A stretch of DNA of 64,000 bases, taken from Topomyia yanbarensis (lineage: Eukaryota; Arthropoda; Insecta; Diptera; Culicidae). Position 1 is the stretch's first letter, and each line of letters starts with the position of its first letter. Below the pieces are notes generated by a model. The model was not told where the DNA came from, did no database searches, and was given only the letters and a program-made list of their open reading frames with translations. The position numbers and the translations under genes were made by a program. The stretch spans positions 94,812,711 through 94,876,710 of the forward strand of contig NC_080670.1 in assembly GCF_030247195.1 (NCBI RefSeq), given 5' to 3'. Positions 1 through 10,487 of the stretch are shown in pieces.

Positions 1-2627
1 TTTGATGCAAACTCGAAAAAAAATTTGACGACGATTCACTTTTTTGGTTTTTGGCACATTTTTGCCTTTTGCCTTTCTCATATAGAAAGGTTATGCAATC
101 ACTCTGAACAACGTCAACCTAATCCCAGCCCGGAGGGCCGAGTGTCATATCCCATTCGACTCAGTTCGTCGAGATCGGAAAAAGTCTGTATGTGTGTGTA
201 TGTGTGTATGTATGTGTGTATGTGTGTGTATGTGTGTGTATGTATGTGCGTATGTGTCAAATAATGTCACTCATTTTTCTCACAGATGGCTGGACCGATT
301 TGCCCAAACTTACTCTCAAATGAAAGGTTCAACCTTCCCATCGGCTGCTATTGAATTTTTGATCGATCGGAATTCTGGTTCCGGAATTACGGGTTTCAGA
401 GTGCGGCCACACAGAAACTGCTCATATAAACTATAGGAAAAATTAAAAATAGAATTTTTATTTTTGATGCTAAATGTGTGCAAGGTGCATGAAACGTCGA
501 GATTTGATGCAAACTCGAAAAAAAAATTTGACGACGATTCACTTTTTTGGTTTTTGGCACATTTTTGCCTTTCTCATATAGAAAGGTTATGCAATCACTC
601 TGAAAAACGTCAACCTAATCCCAGCCCGGAGGGCCGAGTGTCATATCCCATTCGACTCAGTTCGTCGAGATCGGAAAAAGTCTGTATGTGTGTGTATGTA
701 TGTGTGTGTGTGTATGTGTGTGTATATGTCTGTATGTGTGTGTATATATGTGCGTATGTGTCAAATAATGTCACTCATTTTTCTCAGAGATGGCTGGACC
801 GATTTGCCCAAACTTAGTCTCAAATGAAAGGTTCAACCTTCCCATCGGCTGCTATTGAATTTTGGATCGATCGGAATTCTGGTTCCGGAATTACGGGTTT
901 CAGAGTGCGGCCACACAGAAATTTCTCATATAAACTATAGGAAAAATTAAAAATAGAATTTTTATTTTTGATGCTAAATGTGTTCAAGGTGCATGAAACG
1001 TCGAGATTTGATGCAAACTCGAAAAAAAATTTGACGACGATTCACTTTTTTGGTTTTTGGCACATTTTTGCCTTTCTCATATAGAAAGGTTATGCAATCA
1101 CTCTGAAAAACGTCAACCTAATCCCAGCCCGGAGGGCCGAGTGTCATATCCCATTCGACTCAGTTCGTCGAGATCGGAAAAAGTCTGTATGTGTGTGTAT
1201 GTGTGTATGTATGTGTGTGTATGTGTGTGTATGTGTGTGTGTATGTATGTGCGTATGTGTCAAATAATGTCACTCATTTTTCTCAGAGATGGCTGGACCG
1301 ATTTGCCCAAACTTAGTCTCAAATGAAAGGTGCAACCTTCCCATCGGCTGCTATTGAATTTTGGATCGATCGGAATTCTGGTTCCGGAATTACGGGTTTC
1401 AGAGTGCGGCCACACAGAAATTGCTCATATAAACTATAGGAAAAATTAAAAATAGAATTTTTATTTTTGATGCTAAATGTGTTCAAGGTGCATGAAACGT
1501 CGAGATTTGATGCAAACCCGAAAAAAATTTGACGACGATTCACTTTTTTGGTTTTTTGCACATTTTTGCCTTTCTCATATAGAAAGGTTATGCAATCACT
1601 CTGAAAAACGTCAACCTAATCCCAGCCCGGAGAGCCGAGTATCATATCCCATTCGACTCAGTTCGTCGAGATCGGAAAAAGTCTGTATGTGTGTGTGTAT
1701 GTATGTGTGTGTGTATGTGTGTGTATGTGTGTGTGTATGTATGTGCGTATGTGTCAAATAATGTCACTCATTTTTCTCAGAGATGGCTGGACCGATTTGC
1801 CCAAACTTAGTCTCAAATGAAAGGTTCAACCTTCCCATCGGCTGCTATTGAATTTTGGATCGATCGGAATTCTGGTTCCGGAATTACGGGTTTCAGAGTG
1901 CGGCCACACAGAAATTTCTCATATAAACTATAGGAAAAATTAAAAATAGAATTTTTATTTTTGATGCTAAATGTGTTCAAGGTGCATGAAACGTCGAGAT
2001 TTGATGCAAACTCGAAAAAAAATTTGACGACGATTCACTTTTTTGGTTTTTGGCACATTTTTGCCTTTCTCATATAGAAAGGTTATGCAATCACTCTGAA
2101 AAACGTCAACCTAATCCCAGCCCGGAGGGCCGAGTGTCATATCCCATTCGACTCAGTTCGTCGAGATCGGAAAAAGTCTGTATGTGTGTGTATGTGTGTA
2201 TGTATGTGTGTGTATGTGTGTGTATGTGTGTGTATGTGTGTATGTGTGTGTGTATGTTTGTGCGTATGTGTCAAATAATGTCACTCATTTTTCTCAGAGA
2301 TGACTGGGCAAATCGAAACTTAGTCTCAAATGAAAGGTGCAACCTTCCCATCGGCTGCTATTGAATTTTGGATCGATCGGAATTCTGGTTCCGGAATTAC
2401 GGGTTTCAGAGTGCGGCCACACAGAAATTTCTCATATAAACTATAGGAAAAATTAAAAATAGAATTTTTATTTTTGATGCTAAATGTGTTCAAGGTGCAT
2501 GAAACGTCGAGATTTGATGCAAACTCGAAAAAAAATTTGACGACGATTCACTTTTTTGGTTTTTTGCACATTTTTGCCTTTCTCATATAGAAAGGTTATG
2601 CAATCACTCTGAAAAACGTCAACCTAA
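1..2627. repeat. Tandem array, about 500-bp units (family B)
   Basis: Units begin at about 1, 503, 1007, 1506, 2000 and 2513, so periods are 502, 504, 499, 494 and 513 bp; the last unit is cut off near 2627. Each unit holds, in order, a short palindrome (CCTTTCTCATATAGAAAGG), a GC-rich core (CCCGGAGGGCCGAG), a GT/GTAT microsatellite, a 'cagagatggctggaccgatt' block and an A/T-rich tail. Length differences between units come mostly from the microsatellite. Short open frames rich in Val-Cys-Met are translations of the microsatellite. The same unit occurs singly elsewhere in the window (48110-48612, 57920-58440, and inverted near 8898-9156). Confidence 0.93.
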
Positions 2628-3124
2628 TTTTTTTCGACTCGCATAAGGTTTCTGAATTTTAACAGGGGCGTAGTTAATGGTTTACGGAGAGGGGTTACAC
2701 CCCCCCCCCCCTCTACTGTTCACTCCCCTCCTTTAAAAATCTCCTTAAATCACCCCTCAGACCTCCACCCCATCCAGCCCTCATACCCCTCCCTTTCAAC
2801 CCCAGCATCTTTAAACCACCACTATATCACAAAGCATACCAATTTAAGCTGGGGATTCGTTCGTTCATGGGACTTTAGCCCTCCTCACATACCCACCCCC
2901 GCATGACAAAATGAGTTAGCAAGCAGATAACATTGATCTAATGCTGATTAGACTAATGGAGTATGATATTTTTTTGTTTCAAGTGTTTCACCGTCGACAC
3001 GTAGCTCATCAAGTTCGTGGCTGGCATGCCATTGTGTATAAGTGCAAAGTGTACTAAGAATGTAATGGACATTTCCACAATTATGTTAAACATAAAAAGC
3101 CTCCGTGCCATAGTTTAGAGAAAT
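2628..3124. other. Non-coding spacer with C-rich stretch
   Basis: No coding frame or RNA gene seen. It contains a poly-C run at about 2700-2712 followed by pyrimidine-rich sequence, similar in style to the C-rich interiors of the MITEs at 25153 and 29599, but I could not define terminal inverted repeats. Confidence 0.5.
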
Positions 3125-3168
3125 GAGAAAGGCACAATTGCACTGCTAGGTGGATTAAAACAGGTTTT
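3125..3168 (-). repeat. Recurrent repeat terminus (cctagyggtgcaattgtgcc motif)
   Basis: The segment reads gagaaaggcacaattgcact followed by a GGTGGATTAAAACAGG block. The same terminus appears in the opposite orientation at 34084-34131 and 52446-52490, and in degraded form near 48865 and 51345, so it is the end of a dispersed repeat. The LINE at 3169 starts right against it. Confidence 0.7.
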
Positions 3169-3270
3169 TTTCTTTATTTATATCGTTTTATCTAACTTAA
3201 CTAACTGCGAAGAAATCTAAATTGTTTGTGGGTAGCAAGGGAAAAAAAGCTAGAAACATTGTGGGAATAA

Positions 3271-6200
3271 TTATATTTGAATATTTATTGTTTTCAGGAA
3301 ATGATAAATGTGGCCCATGTATGTGAGATCTCGTAAAGCGAGGATATCACGAACGGGAATATAGGGTGGTTTTCTTCTGGCTCGTAAGGAGTCTATTAAT
3401 TGGGATCTGGCTTCACGATATTCAGTGCAAGACCAAACAACATGTTCAATGTCTTCGTAGCCCTCTCCGCAAGCACATTGATTATCTTCTACGATCCCAA
3501 TACGGCGGAGATGCGCATTCAACGTATAATGGTTGGACATGAGTCTAGACATCACACGAATGAAGTTTCGACTTACATCCAACCCTTTGAACCATGCCTT
3601 CGTTGATACTTTAGGGATAATTGAGTGCAACCACCGTCCCAGATCTCCATTGTCCCATGATGTTTGCCAACTAGTAAGCGTCCTCTGACGAGAAGCGCTA
3701 TAAAATTCATTGAAGGCAATAGGTCTTTCATAGATGTCACCGTCCAGCGCCCCTATTTTGGCTAAATTATCCGCTCTCTCATTTCCCGGTATGGAGCAAT
3801 GAGCGGGAATCCACACTAAGGTAATTTGATAAGATTTATTTGTTAATTTAGTTAAGTATTCTCGTATCTTCTTCAAAAAGAACGGAGCGTGATTATCAAG
3901 CTTTATTGAGCGTAGTGCCTTAATTGTGCTGAGACTATCTGTGAGGATGAAATAATGGTTCGGAAGTAAAGTATCAATGATTTCCAGACTATAGTGAACT
4001 GCTGCTAGTTCGGCTGTATAAACGGAGGCAGGTTCTGCAAGCTTGAAGGAGATCGAGGTGTTATTGTTGAAAATACCCAAGCCAGTGGCCTCATTGATTC
4101 GTGACCCATCAGTGTAGAACATTTTATGGCAGTCAATGTGTTGGTATTTACTTATGAATATTTTAGGGATCTCCAGAGAGCGCAGGTGATCCGGGATTCC
4201 ACGAATTTCCTCTTGCATGGACGTGTCGAAAAATAATGTGGAATCGGGAGTCTCTAGTATATTAACACATGTCAGAACATAACTAGAAGGCGTTATTTCT
4301 TGTGACATGTGATTGAAGTACACTGTCATGAATCTGGTTTGGGATTGAAGCTCGACAAGTCTTTCGAGCGGAGAGATCCCAGAATCGATCTTTTAAGGGA
4401 AGAACTCCCGCTAGTACTTCAAGACTCATCGTATGTGTCGATTGCATGGAATCTAAGGCAATTCGTAAACAACGATACTGTATTCGTTCCAATTTAATAA
4501 TGTGAGTGTTTGCAGCTGAACGGAAACAGAAGCACCCATATTCCATCACTGAAAGTATCGTTGTTTGATACAATCTTATCACGTCACTTGGATGAGCACC
4601 CCACCAAGATCCGGTTATTGTTCGGAGAAAATTTATCCTTTGTTGGCACTTCTTTATTAGATACCTAATGTCGGCTCCCCATGTACCTTTAGAATCGAAC
4701 CAAATTCCGAGATATTTAAAGGTCATGACTTGGGCTATCGTTCTACCAACCAACTGAAGCTGAAGCTGAGCTGGGTCACGCTTCCTTGAAAAAACAACCA
4801 ACTCTGTTTTCTCCGTAGAGAAATCGATGCCTAGCTTCAAAGCCCAGCTTGATAAATTATCCAAACTATCTTGCAGTGGTTGTTGTAAATTTATGTCTTT
4901 TGGTCCTGTAACAGAAACCACGCCATCATCTGCAAGTTGCCTTAGAGTGCATGGGCTGACAATTATCAATGTCATTCACGTAAAAATTGTAGAGAAGGGG
5001 GCTTAAACAAGAACCTTGTGGGAGGCCCATGTAACTTATTCTGAATGTTGCCAAATCGCCATATGAAAAATGCATGTGCTTTTCTGACAATAAGTTGTAT
5101 AAATAATTATTTAATATTGATGAAAGACCACATTGATGTAGATTCTCTGAGAGAACATCAATGGAAACAGAGTCGAATGCTCCTTTTATGTCTAAGAACA
5201 CAGACGCCATTTGTTCTTTTTTTGCGTAAGCTAGTTGGATTTCTGACGAAAGTAGCGCCAGACAATCATTCGTTCCCTTTCCCCTCCGAAAACCAAACTG
5301 GGTATCTGATAGCAAGCCGTTTGCCTCAACCCAATTGTCGAGACGTCGTAGGATAATTTTTTCCAACAATTTCCTGATGCAGGATAGCACTGCAATCGGT
5401 CGATACGAGTTATGGTCGGAGGCTGGTTTTCCCGGTTTTGGAATGGCGATAACTCTCACTTGTCTCCAGTCGTGCGGGACAATGTTCTGCTCAAGAACCT
5501 TATTGAATAAATTCAACAAGCGTCTTTTTGCTAGGTCAGGCAGATTCTTCACCAAGTTGAATTTAATTCTGTCTGGACCCGGAGCATTATTGTTGCATGA
5601 GAGGAGTGCAATTGAAAATTCCATCATTGTCAAAGGCGAATCTATGGAATCGTTACTTGTGGGAGCATCGCGAATGATTTTCTGCGCAGGAGCAGAATCT
5701 GGACAAACTTTAAAGATTGGTATTTTTTCCAATCAATATTTCGTGTCAAGTCATAAGGGACATTGATTGAATTCGTGAGGCCTAATTCACTGTTAATTGA
5801 AATAACGACTGGCAAATGATCGCTACCGTGAGGATCAGGTACAACCTTCCACGTGCAATCTAACCGAAGTGATGTCGAGCATAGAGATAGATCTAATGCA
5901 CTTGGTCGTGCGGGTGGTCTGGGAATGCGTGTTGCTTCGCCTGTATTTAAAACTGTCATATTGAACTCGTCACAAACATTGTATATCAAAGAGGATCGAT
6001 TATCATTAAAGAGGGAACCCCACAACACTCCGTGCGAGTTGAAGTCTCCCAGTATCAGCCGCGGAGCAGCCACGGATTCCACTACCTCGAAAATCTGACG
6101 TTGTCCAATTTGAGCTTTGGGAGGTATATATATAGAAGCCATAGAGATGTCTTTGCCTTTAATGTTCGTTTGGACAGCTACAGCCTCAATGCCCGCAAAC

Positions 6201-6490
6201 AAGGGGGTGTTAATTCTATAGAAAGAATAGCATTTTTTAATCCCTAGAAGCACTCCTCCATACGGGGTGTCTCGGTCTAGGCGAATAATGTTGAAATCAT
6301 TCAAGTTGAAATTAATGTTTGAGGTAAGCCATGTTTCACATAAAGCAAAAGCATCGCATTTCAAATTATGCAGCAAAATTTTTAAGGAATCAATTTTAGG
6401 TATGATGCTTCTGCAATTCCACTGTAAAACAGTGATGGAATCTTTCACTGAAGGAGGTGAATTAACCATTGAAAAATATAATTGCTGCAA
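3271..6490 (-). pseudogene. LINE ORF2: endonuclease, reverse transcriptase, RNase H; multiple frameshifts
   Basis: Four overlapping frames make up one former ORF. 6490-5642 is an AP-like endonuclease with ETW, GDFNSHG and SDHLP motifs. 5732-4926 is the RT palm, with GPDRI, YRPIAVLSC, DIKGAFDSV and MGLPQGSCLSPLLYN. 4975-4283 carries the catalytic-loop equivalent (LADD) and thumb. 4329-3271 is a connection region plus RNase H with D-E-D-D acids visible in YTDGS, AELAAV, TDSLS and ERADNLAK. It would nick target DNA and prime reverse transcription of element RNA. Frameshifts lie near 5690, 4950 and 4310. The start lies in a 41-bp duplication (6450-6531). A related truncated copy is at 40105-42208. 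Confidence 0.88.
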
Positions 6491-6531
6491 GAAGGAGGTG
6501 AATTAACCATTGAAAAATATAATTGCTGCAA
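6450..6531. repeat. Perfect 41-bp tandem duplication at the ORF1/ORF2 junction
   Basis: The units 6450-6490 and 6491-6531 are identical and each contains, on the minus strand, ATGGTTAA, in which the ORF1 stop (TAA) overlaps the ORF2 start (ATG). Because 41 is not a multiple of 3, a ribosome starting at the upstream ATG runs into a stop after about 21 codons. Confidence 0.9.
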
Positions 6532-7832
6532 GAATGGGCCATTGAGCAATCAGCTGCTCTAAAAATGTTCTAATTGTTGGGAGGAACGCTGAAAGTATAC
6601 TTTTTAGTGGTACAGAAATATTGAATGCTTTGAAAATCCAATCAACAATTTCAGAAAATTTCAATAACCCTATCCCCGGTTGAGGCTCGGAGGAAGTTGA
6701 AGTTTTATTATTACCAGTAATGGTGTTCTGTTTGGATTGTACATTACCAAAACCGGGAGGGACTGGCTTCGGTATTGCATCGGAATTCTTTAGCTTTGGC
6801 CGCAATTTATTTGTTGGAGGAGAAATTTTAAGACCCTTGGTTGGCAGTTTGGGAAAAGAGGATTTTTTTTCTTTTCCTGGATCCTCTAGGTAAAACAAAT
6901 GATGTACCTTCGGACGCTTCGTCAGAGTCAGACTCTTTCGGCAATAGAATAGCGTATCTGTTTTCTGAGACCATGGGTTCAGGAGTAGCATTTTTCAGTA
7001 TTTCTGCATAAGAGCGCTTAGACCTCTCCTTCAAGGATCGTTTAATTTTATCCTCCCGCAATTTATATATGGGACATGCAAGGAGCTCGTGTGAATTTTC
7101 TCCGCAATGTAAACATTTTTCTAAGTTTTTATTGCATGTATCCTCTTGATGAGGCCCCCCATATTTGCCACACCGTACCTTATTGGAACAGTAAGTGGCT
7201 GTGTGGCCAAGCTGTTTACAATTGAGGCAATTCATCACACGAGGGATGAAAAGGCGAACGGGGAGACGAATTTTATTAATAAGAACATGGCTAAGCAAAG
7301 CAGACCCAGCGAAAGTTACACGAAACGAATATGATGGTCGGTAAACTGTTTTCTCTTCTTCAAGTGACACTGAGTACAATTGCTTACAATCGAGTATTTT
7401 TACTTTATTAAGCAGGGTGTTCTTGAAACATCCAACACCATGCTTAAGTATATCCTCGGCAGTGAGGCTGGGTTCGGAGATGACTCCATCGCATTCTATA
7501 TCGCGTGAAAGTATATAAACTTTATATTCACGCGTGAAGAGTTCGCAGGCTACTATCTCGTTAGCTTGTCTAATGTTATCAATGCTAACTCGAAGTTTGT
7601 CTCTATTTACTTTCACGATCTCTGTTACAGCAGAAAATCGTGAAGTCAGATCCCGTGCAATTTGCACAAGGTTTAATGGCTTTCCTTTCCGCCTGAAGAA
7701 AACTTGCCAAGGTCCAGAAGACCCTTGGGGGTATAATTTGATTCTAGGGGGAGTTGAGGGAGGGGGATCAGAAGAATTTTGCTCTTGTGAAATGGAGGAT
7801 TCCATCTCACTATCCTCCATCTCGCCTACCAT
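6503..7832 (-). pseudogene. LINE ORF1 (gag-like, CCHC nucleic-acid-binding protein), frameshifted
   Basis: The main frame covers 7832-6828 (334 aa) and continues after a frameshift in the T-rich run near 6865 in the frame 6991-6503. The N-terminus is acidic and proline-rich, followed by a region resembling the RRM/PRE_C2HC-like part of I-type ORF1. Three zinc knuckles follow at about residues 205-265: CLNCKQLGHTATYC, a degenerate CGKYGGPHQEDTC and CLHCGENSHELLAC. The C-terminal part after the frameshift is basic and ends in a hydrophobic stretch just before the TAA at 6503. In active relatives the protein coats element RNA. The ATG at 7832 is chosen because the acidic start lies just inside the 5' UTR monomers. 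The C-terminal frame being continuous with ORF1 is inference from the ORF1/ORF2 spacing. Confidence 0.8.
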
Positions 7833-9054
7833 ACACAGTAAATTAATTAAATACTAACACTAGCAAAATTATATTAAAATCTACCTGTCCTTCGAAGAGT
7901 TGCAGATTCACGCTGTCTCCTTCTGTCACACGCTCGGGTTGAACACAGCGCAAACACCACTACCAAGTTGGAGCCGCTGTTTACCTGTGGGTCCAGGGAT
8001 ATTTCCTTACTACGCAGCGTGGCTAGGTACACAAATACACAAAAGCCCGTATCTGCACTAGCACAGATGATTAAGTGATGATGAAGCGAGACGCTTCACC
8101 AACGTCTCACTCAGCGCCGACTTATGCAGCGCAACCACTACCACCACCAAGGTGAGGCCGCCGCTTACCTGTGGGTCCAGAGGTATTCCCCTAGTACGCA
8201 GCGTTGCTAGGGACACAAATACTCAAAATCCCGTATCTGCACTAATACGGATGAAACCTTTCATTTGAGACTAAGTTTGTCAAAATCGGCTCAGCCATCT
8301 CTGAGAAAAATGAGTGACATTTTTGGTCGCATATACACACAGACGCACATACACACGCATACATACATACACACATACATACATACACAGACATTTGCCG
8401 AACTCGAAGAATTTTGCTCTTGTGAAATGGAGGATTCCATCTCACTATCCTCCATCTCGCCTACCATACACAGTAAATTAATTAAATACCAACACTAGCA
8501 AAATTATATTAAAATCTACCTGTCCTTCGAAGAGTTGCAGATTCACGCTGTCTCCTTCTGTCACACGCTCGGGTTGAACACAGCGCAAACACCACTACCA
8601 AGTTGGAGCCGCTGTTTACCTGTGGGTCCAGGGATATTTCCTTACTACGCAGCGTGGCTAGGTACACAAATACACAAAAGCCCGTATCTGCACTAGCACA
8701 GATGATTAAGTGATGATGAAGCGAGACGCTTCACCAACAAGATGCAGCTCTGTCTCACTCAGCGCCGACTGTATGCAGCGCAACCACTACCACCACCAAG
8801 GTGAGGCCGCCGCTTACCTGTGGGTCCAGAGGTATTCCCCTAGTACGCAGCGTTGCTAGGGACACAAATACTCAAAATCCCGTATCTGCACTAATACGGA
8901 TGAAACCTTTCATTTGAGACTAAGTTTGTCAAAATCGGCTCAGCCATCTCTGAGAAAAATGAGTGACATTTTTGGTCGCATACACACACAGACGCACATA
9001 CACACGCATACATACATACACACATACATACATACACAGACATTTGCCGAACTC
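7771..9054. repeat. Tandem duplication of the LINE 5' end plus flanking repeat
   Basis: 7771-8405 (635 bp) is repeated at 8406-9054, covering the first codons of ORF1, the 5' UTR and the flanking family-B repeat up to the CA microsatellite. The copies are nearly identical; the second carries a short insertion near 8742 (aagatgcagctctg). The junction at 8406 joins the flank 'gccgaactcg' to ORF1 sequence 'aagaattttgctc'. Confidence 0.9.
7958..8250 (-). repeat. 5' UTR monomers of the LINE (184-bp period)
   Basis: Two diverged copies of a block of about 110 bp share 'ttacctgtgggtccag', 'acgcagcgt' and 'cccgtatctgcacta'. They start about 184 bp apart (7981 and 8165 for the shared ttacctgtgg). Tandem 5' UTR monomers are known internal promoters in several LINE families; a promoter role here is inference. 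Confidence 0.75.
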
Positions 9055-9156
9055 GACGAACTGAATCGAATGGTATATGTCACTCGGCCCTCCGGGCCTC
9101 CGTTAAAAAGTCGGTTTTCAGAGCAATTGCAATACCTTTCTATTGAGAAAGGCAAA
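8898..9156 (-). repeat. Family-B repeat end, inverted
   Basis: It contains, as reverse complement of the first array, the 'cctttcatttgagactaagt' block, the CA/CATA microsatellite, the 'cactcggccctccgggcc' core and the terminal 'cctttctattgagaaaggc' palindrome. Confidence 0.8.
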
Positions 9157-9397
9157 AAATATTTTTAGCAAATGTTGAAAGTTATGCAATTTTATGGTGA
9201 GCAGTTCTATGTTTCATAGACATAGACATTAAATCAATTCCAACTTCGCTTCCTATTAAATAAAGACCCTTATTACAGTAATCTCTTCAAAAGCGAGCTC
9301 AATATGGAAGGAAATCTGAGGATTTAGATTGATTTCAGAATTCTGCATTTTCTATTGGAATGTTTTCAGGCAGGTATTTGATATTGATGTTATCGGA
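9157..9397 (-). repeat. Left part of the older repeat that hosts the LTR element
   Basis: This stretch matches, inverted, the sequence around 47870-48110 (aattcctgcctgaaaac, the 'cataacttt' block, 'taataagggtcttta'). It is interrupted at 9398 by the LTR element and resumes at 19368. Confidence 0.75.
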
Positions 9398-10487
9398 TGT
9401 AAGTAGGGGTTTGCCCGCTACTCGGGTTCTTATTTGCCCGGCGTACCCTTCGCTTCAGGGCGGCCTAGGTGCCTCTACAGAATTTCGGATTTTCGTAACA
9501 CAACAAACAAAAAGGAAAAACAAATAAATTAAATTTTACCGTGTTTTATTTTCACCTACTCTCCCTTCACTGTACACTGCTGCTGCGGGCGGTTTCCTCC
9601 GACCGGCCGGGACAGCAACGGCCGAGTTCTCCCTATTTACGTTGGCTGCTCCGGCAGCGGTCCTTAACAATTAGCTAGGGAGGTGAGCTTGGCTCTTTTG
9701 TTGGAACCTCCCTAGCGACGTTGGTGATGAATCACCGGATTCCCTTGCTCCCCGCAAGGAATCCCGGAAGACACCGCAGTGTTCTTCCCAGGCGGAGTCG
9801 TCGTCCTACCTGCTTCCCTCTCCTTGACTGTTAGCTGCAGAGGAGAGCAAGGCTCGTTCGACTTATCCTCTGCAGCGAGAGGGGTGGGTGCGTCGGATCC
9901 TTAACGGTTAGCCGGGGAAGCGAAAGCTCCTTGGTGATTAGCTTCCCCCGACGGCGATCCAGCACCACTATATGCACTTGTGCCCGAACCACGGGCCGGC
10001 ACTTTTGACGGATTTAATTTGCCGTCACACGCGCGCACTGAACTTTTCGTTACGGTGGCGGGAAACTGTCCCGAAGAAAAAACAATCTTATGGACGTCTG
10101 ATCACTACCGTGGTTCGTCACTTTCTTCCTTATCTCGATGGCCGCCTTTTTCACTCCACCAAACAACCACCAAAAAACACACCGCCGCATAGCTGTCATT
10201 GCCATGGTACAGCATAGTTAGCAATCACTTTTACAGCGAGAGGAGAGCGGAGACCTACCTAAACCCTATGTTTCTTATATACAAATATTCAACAAAAATT
10301 ACTATACCTATCTGCACAAACAAAACCGTTCACAAACGAGAAAATGAACAAAAATTTACAACTTTAGTGTGAACGGTACAAAACAGCGGTGAGCATAAAT
10401 TTTCGTAAACAATACACTCTACGGAGAGAGTACGCACGAAAGGGTATATTTCCACCCAGTGCTCAATTGTTACCCTGACGGGTTACA
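9398..10487 (-). repeat. 3' LTR of the Ty3/gypsy element
   Basis: It starts TGTAAG and ends GGTTACA, and matches 18278-19367 except at three sites (C/T near 9876, C/A near 9899, T/C near 10305). On the minus strand a TATATAAG box lies at about 10277-10284, and an AATAAA signal is at 9545-9550. The short open frames inside it are not considered genes. Confidence 0.95.

Larger units (their letters stand above)
3169..8250 (-). mobile_element. Non-LTR retrotransposon, I-type, near full length, inactivated
   Basis: On the minus strand the element runs 5' UTR (about 8250-7833), ORF1 (7832-6503), ORF2 (6490-3271) and a short 3' UTR ending in a T-rich stretch (plus strand) near 3169. The combination of a CCHC-containing ORF1, an apurinic-type endonuclease, RT and a C-terminal RNase H is that of the I clade and relatives (for example mosquito MosquI, Drosophila I factor). 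The clade is inferred from domain order and motif style, not a phylogeny. ORF2 is broken by at least three frameshifts and ORF1 by one, so this copy cannot make its proteins. No clean target-site duplication was found, partly because the 5' end is duplicated. Confidence 0.85.

Noticed and set aside
180..2270. Open frames rich in Val-Cys-Met-Tyr on the left edge
   Set aside because: They follow the GT/GTAT microsatellite of each array unit and shift with its length; not genes.
1..2627. CRISPR-like array
   Set aside because: Unit length near 500 bp, no short repeat/spacer pattern and clear eukaryotic context.
3125..8260. Target-site duplication for the first LINE
   Set aside because: The left flank is a repeat terminus and the right flank an internal part of family B; no matching short repeats were found, and the 5' duplication obscures the boundary.
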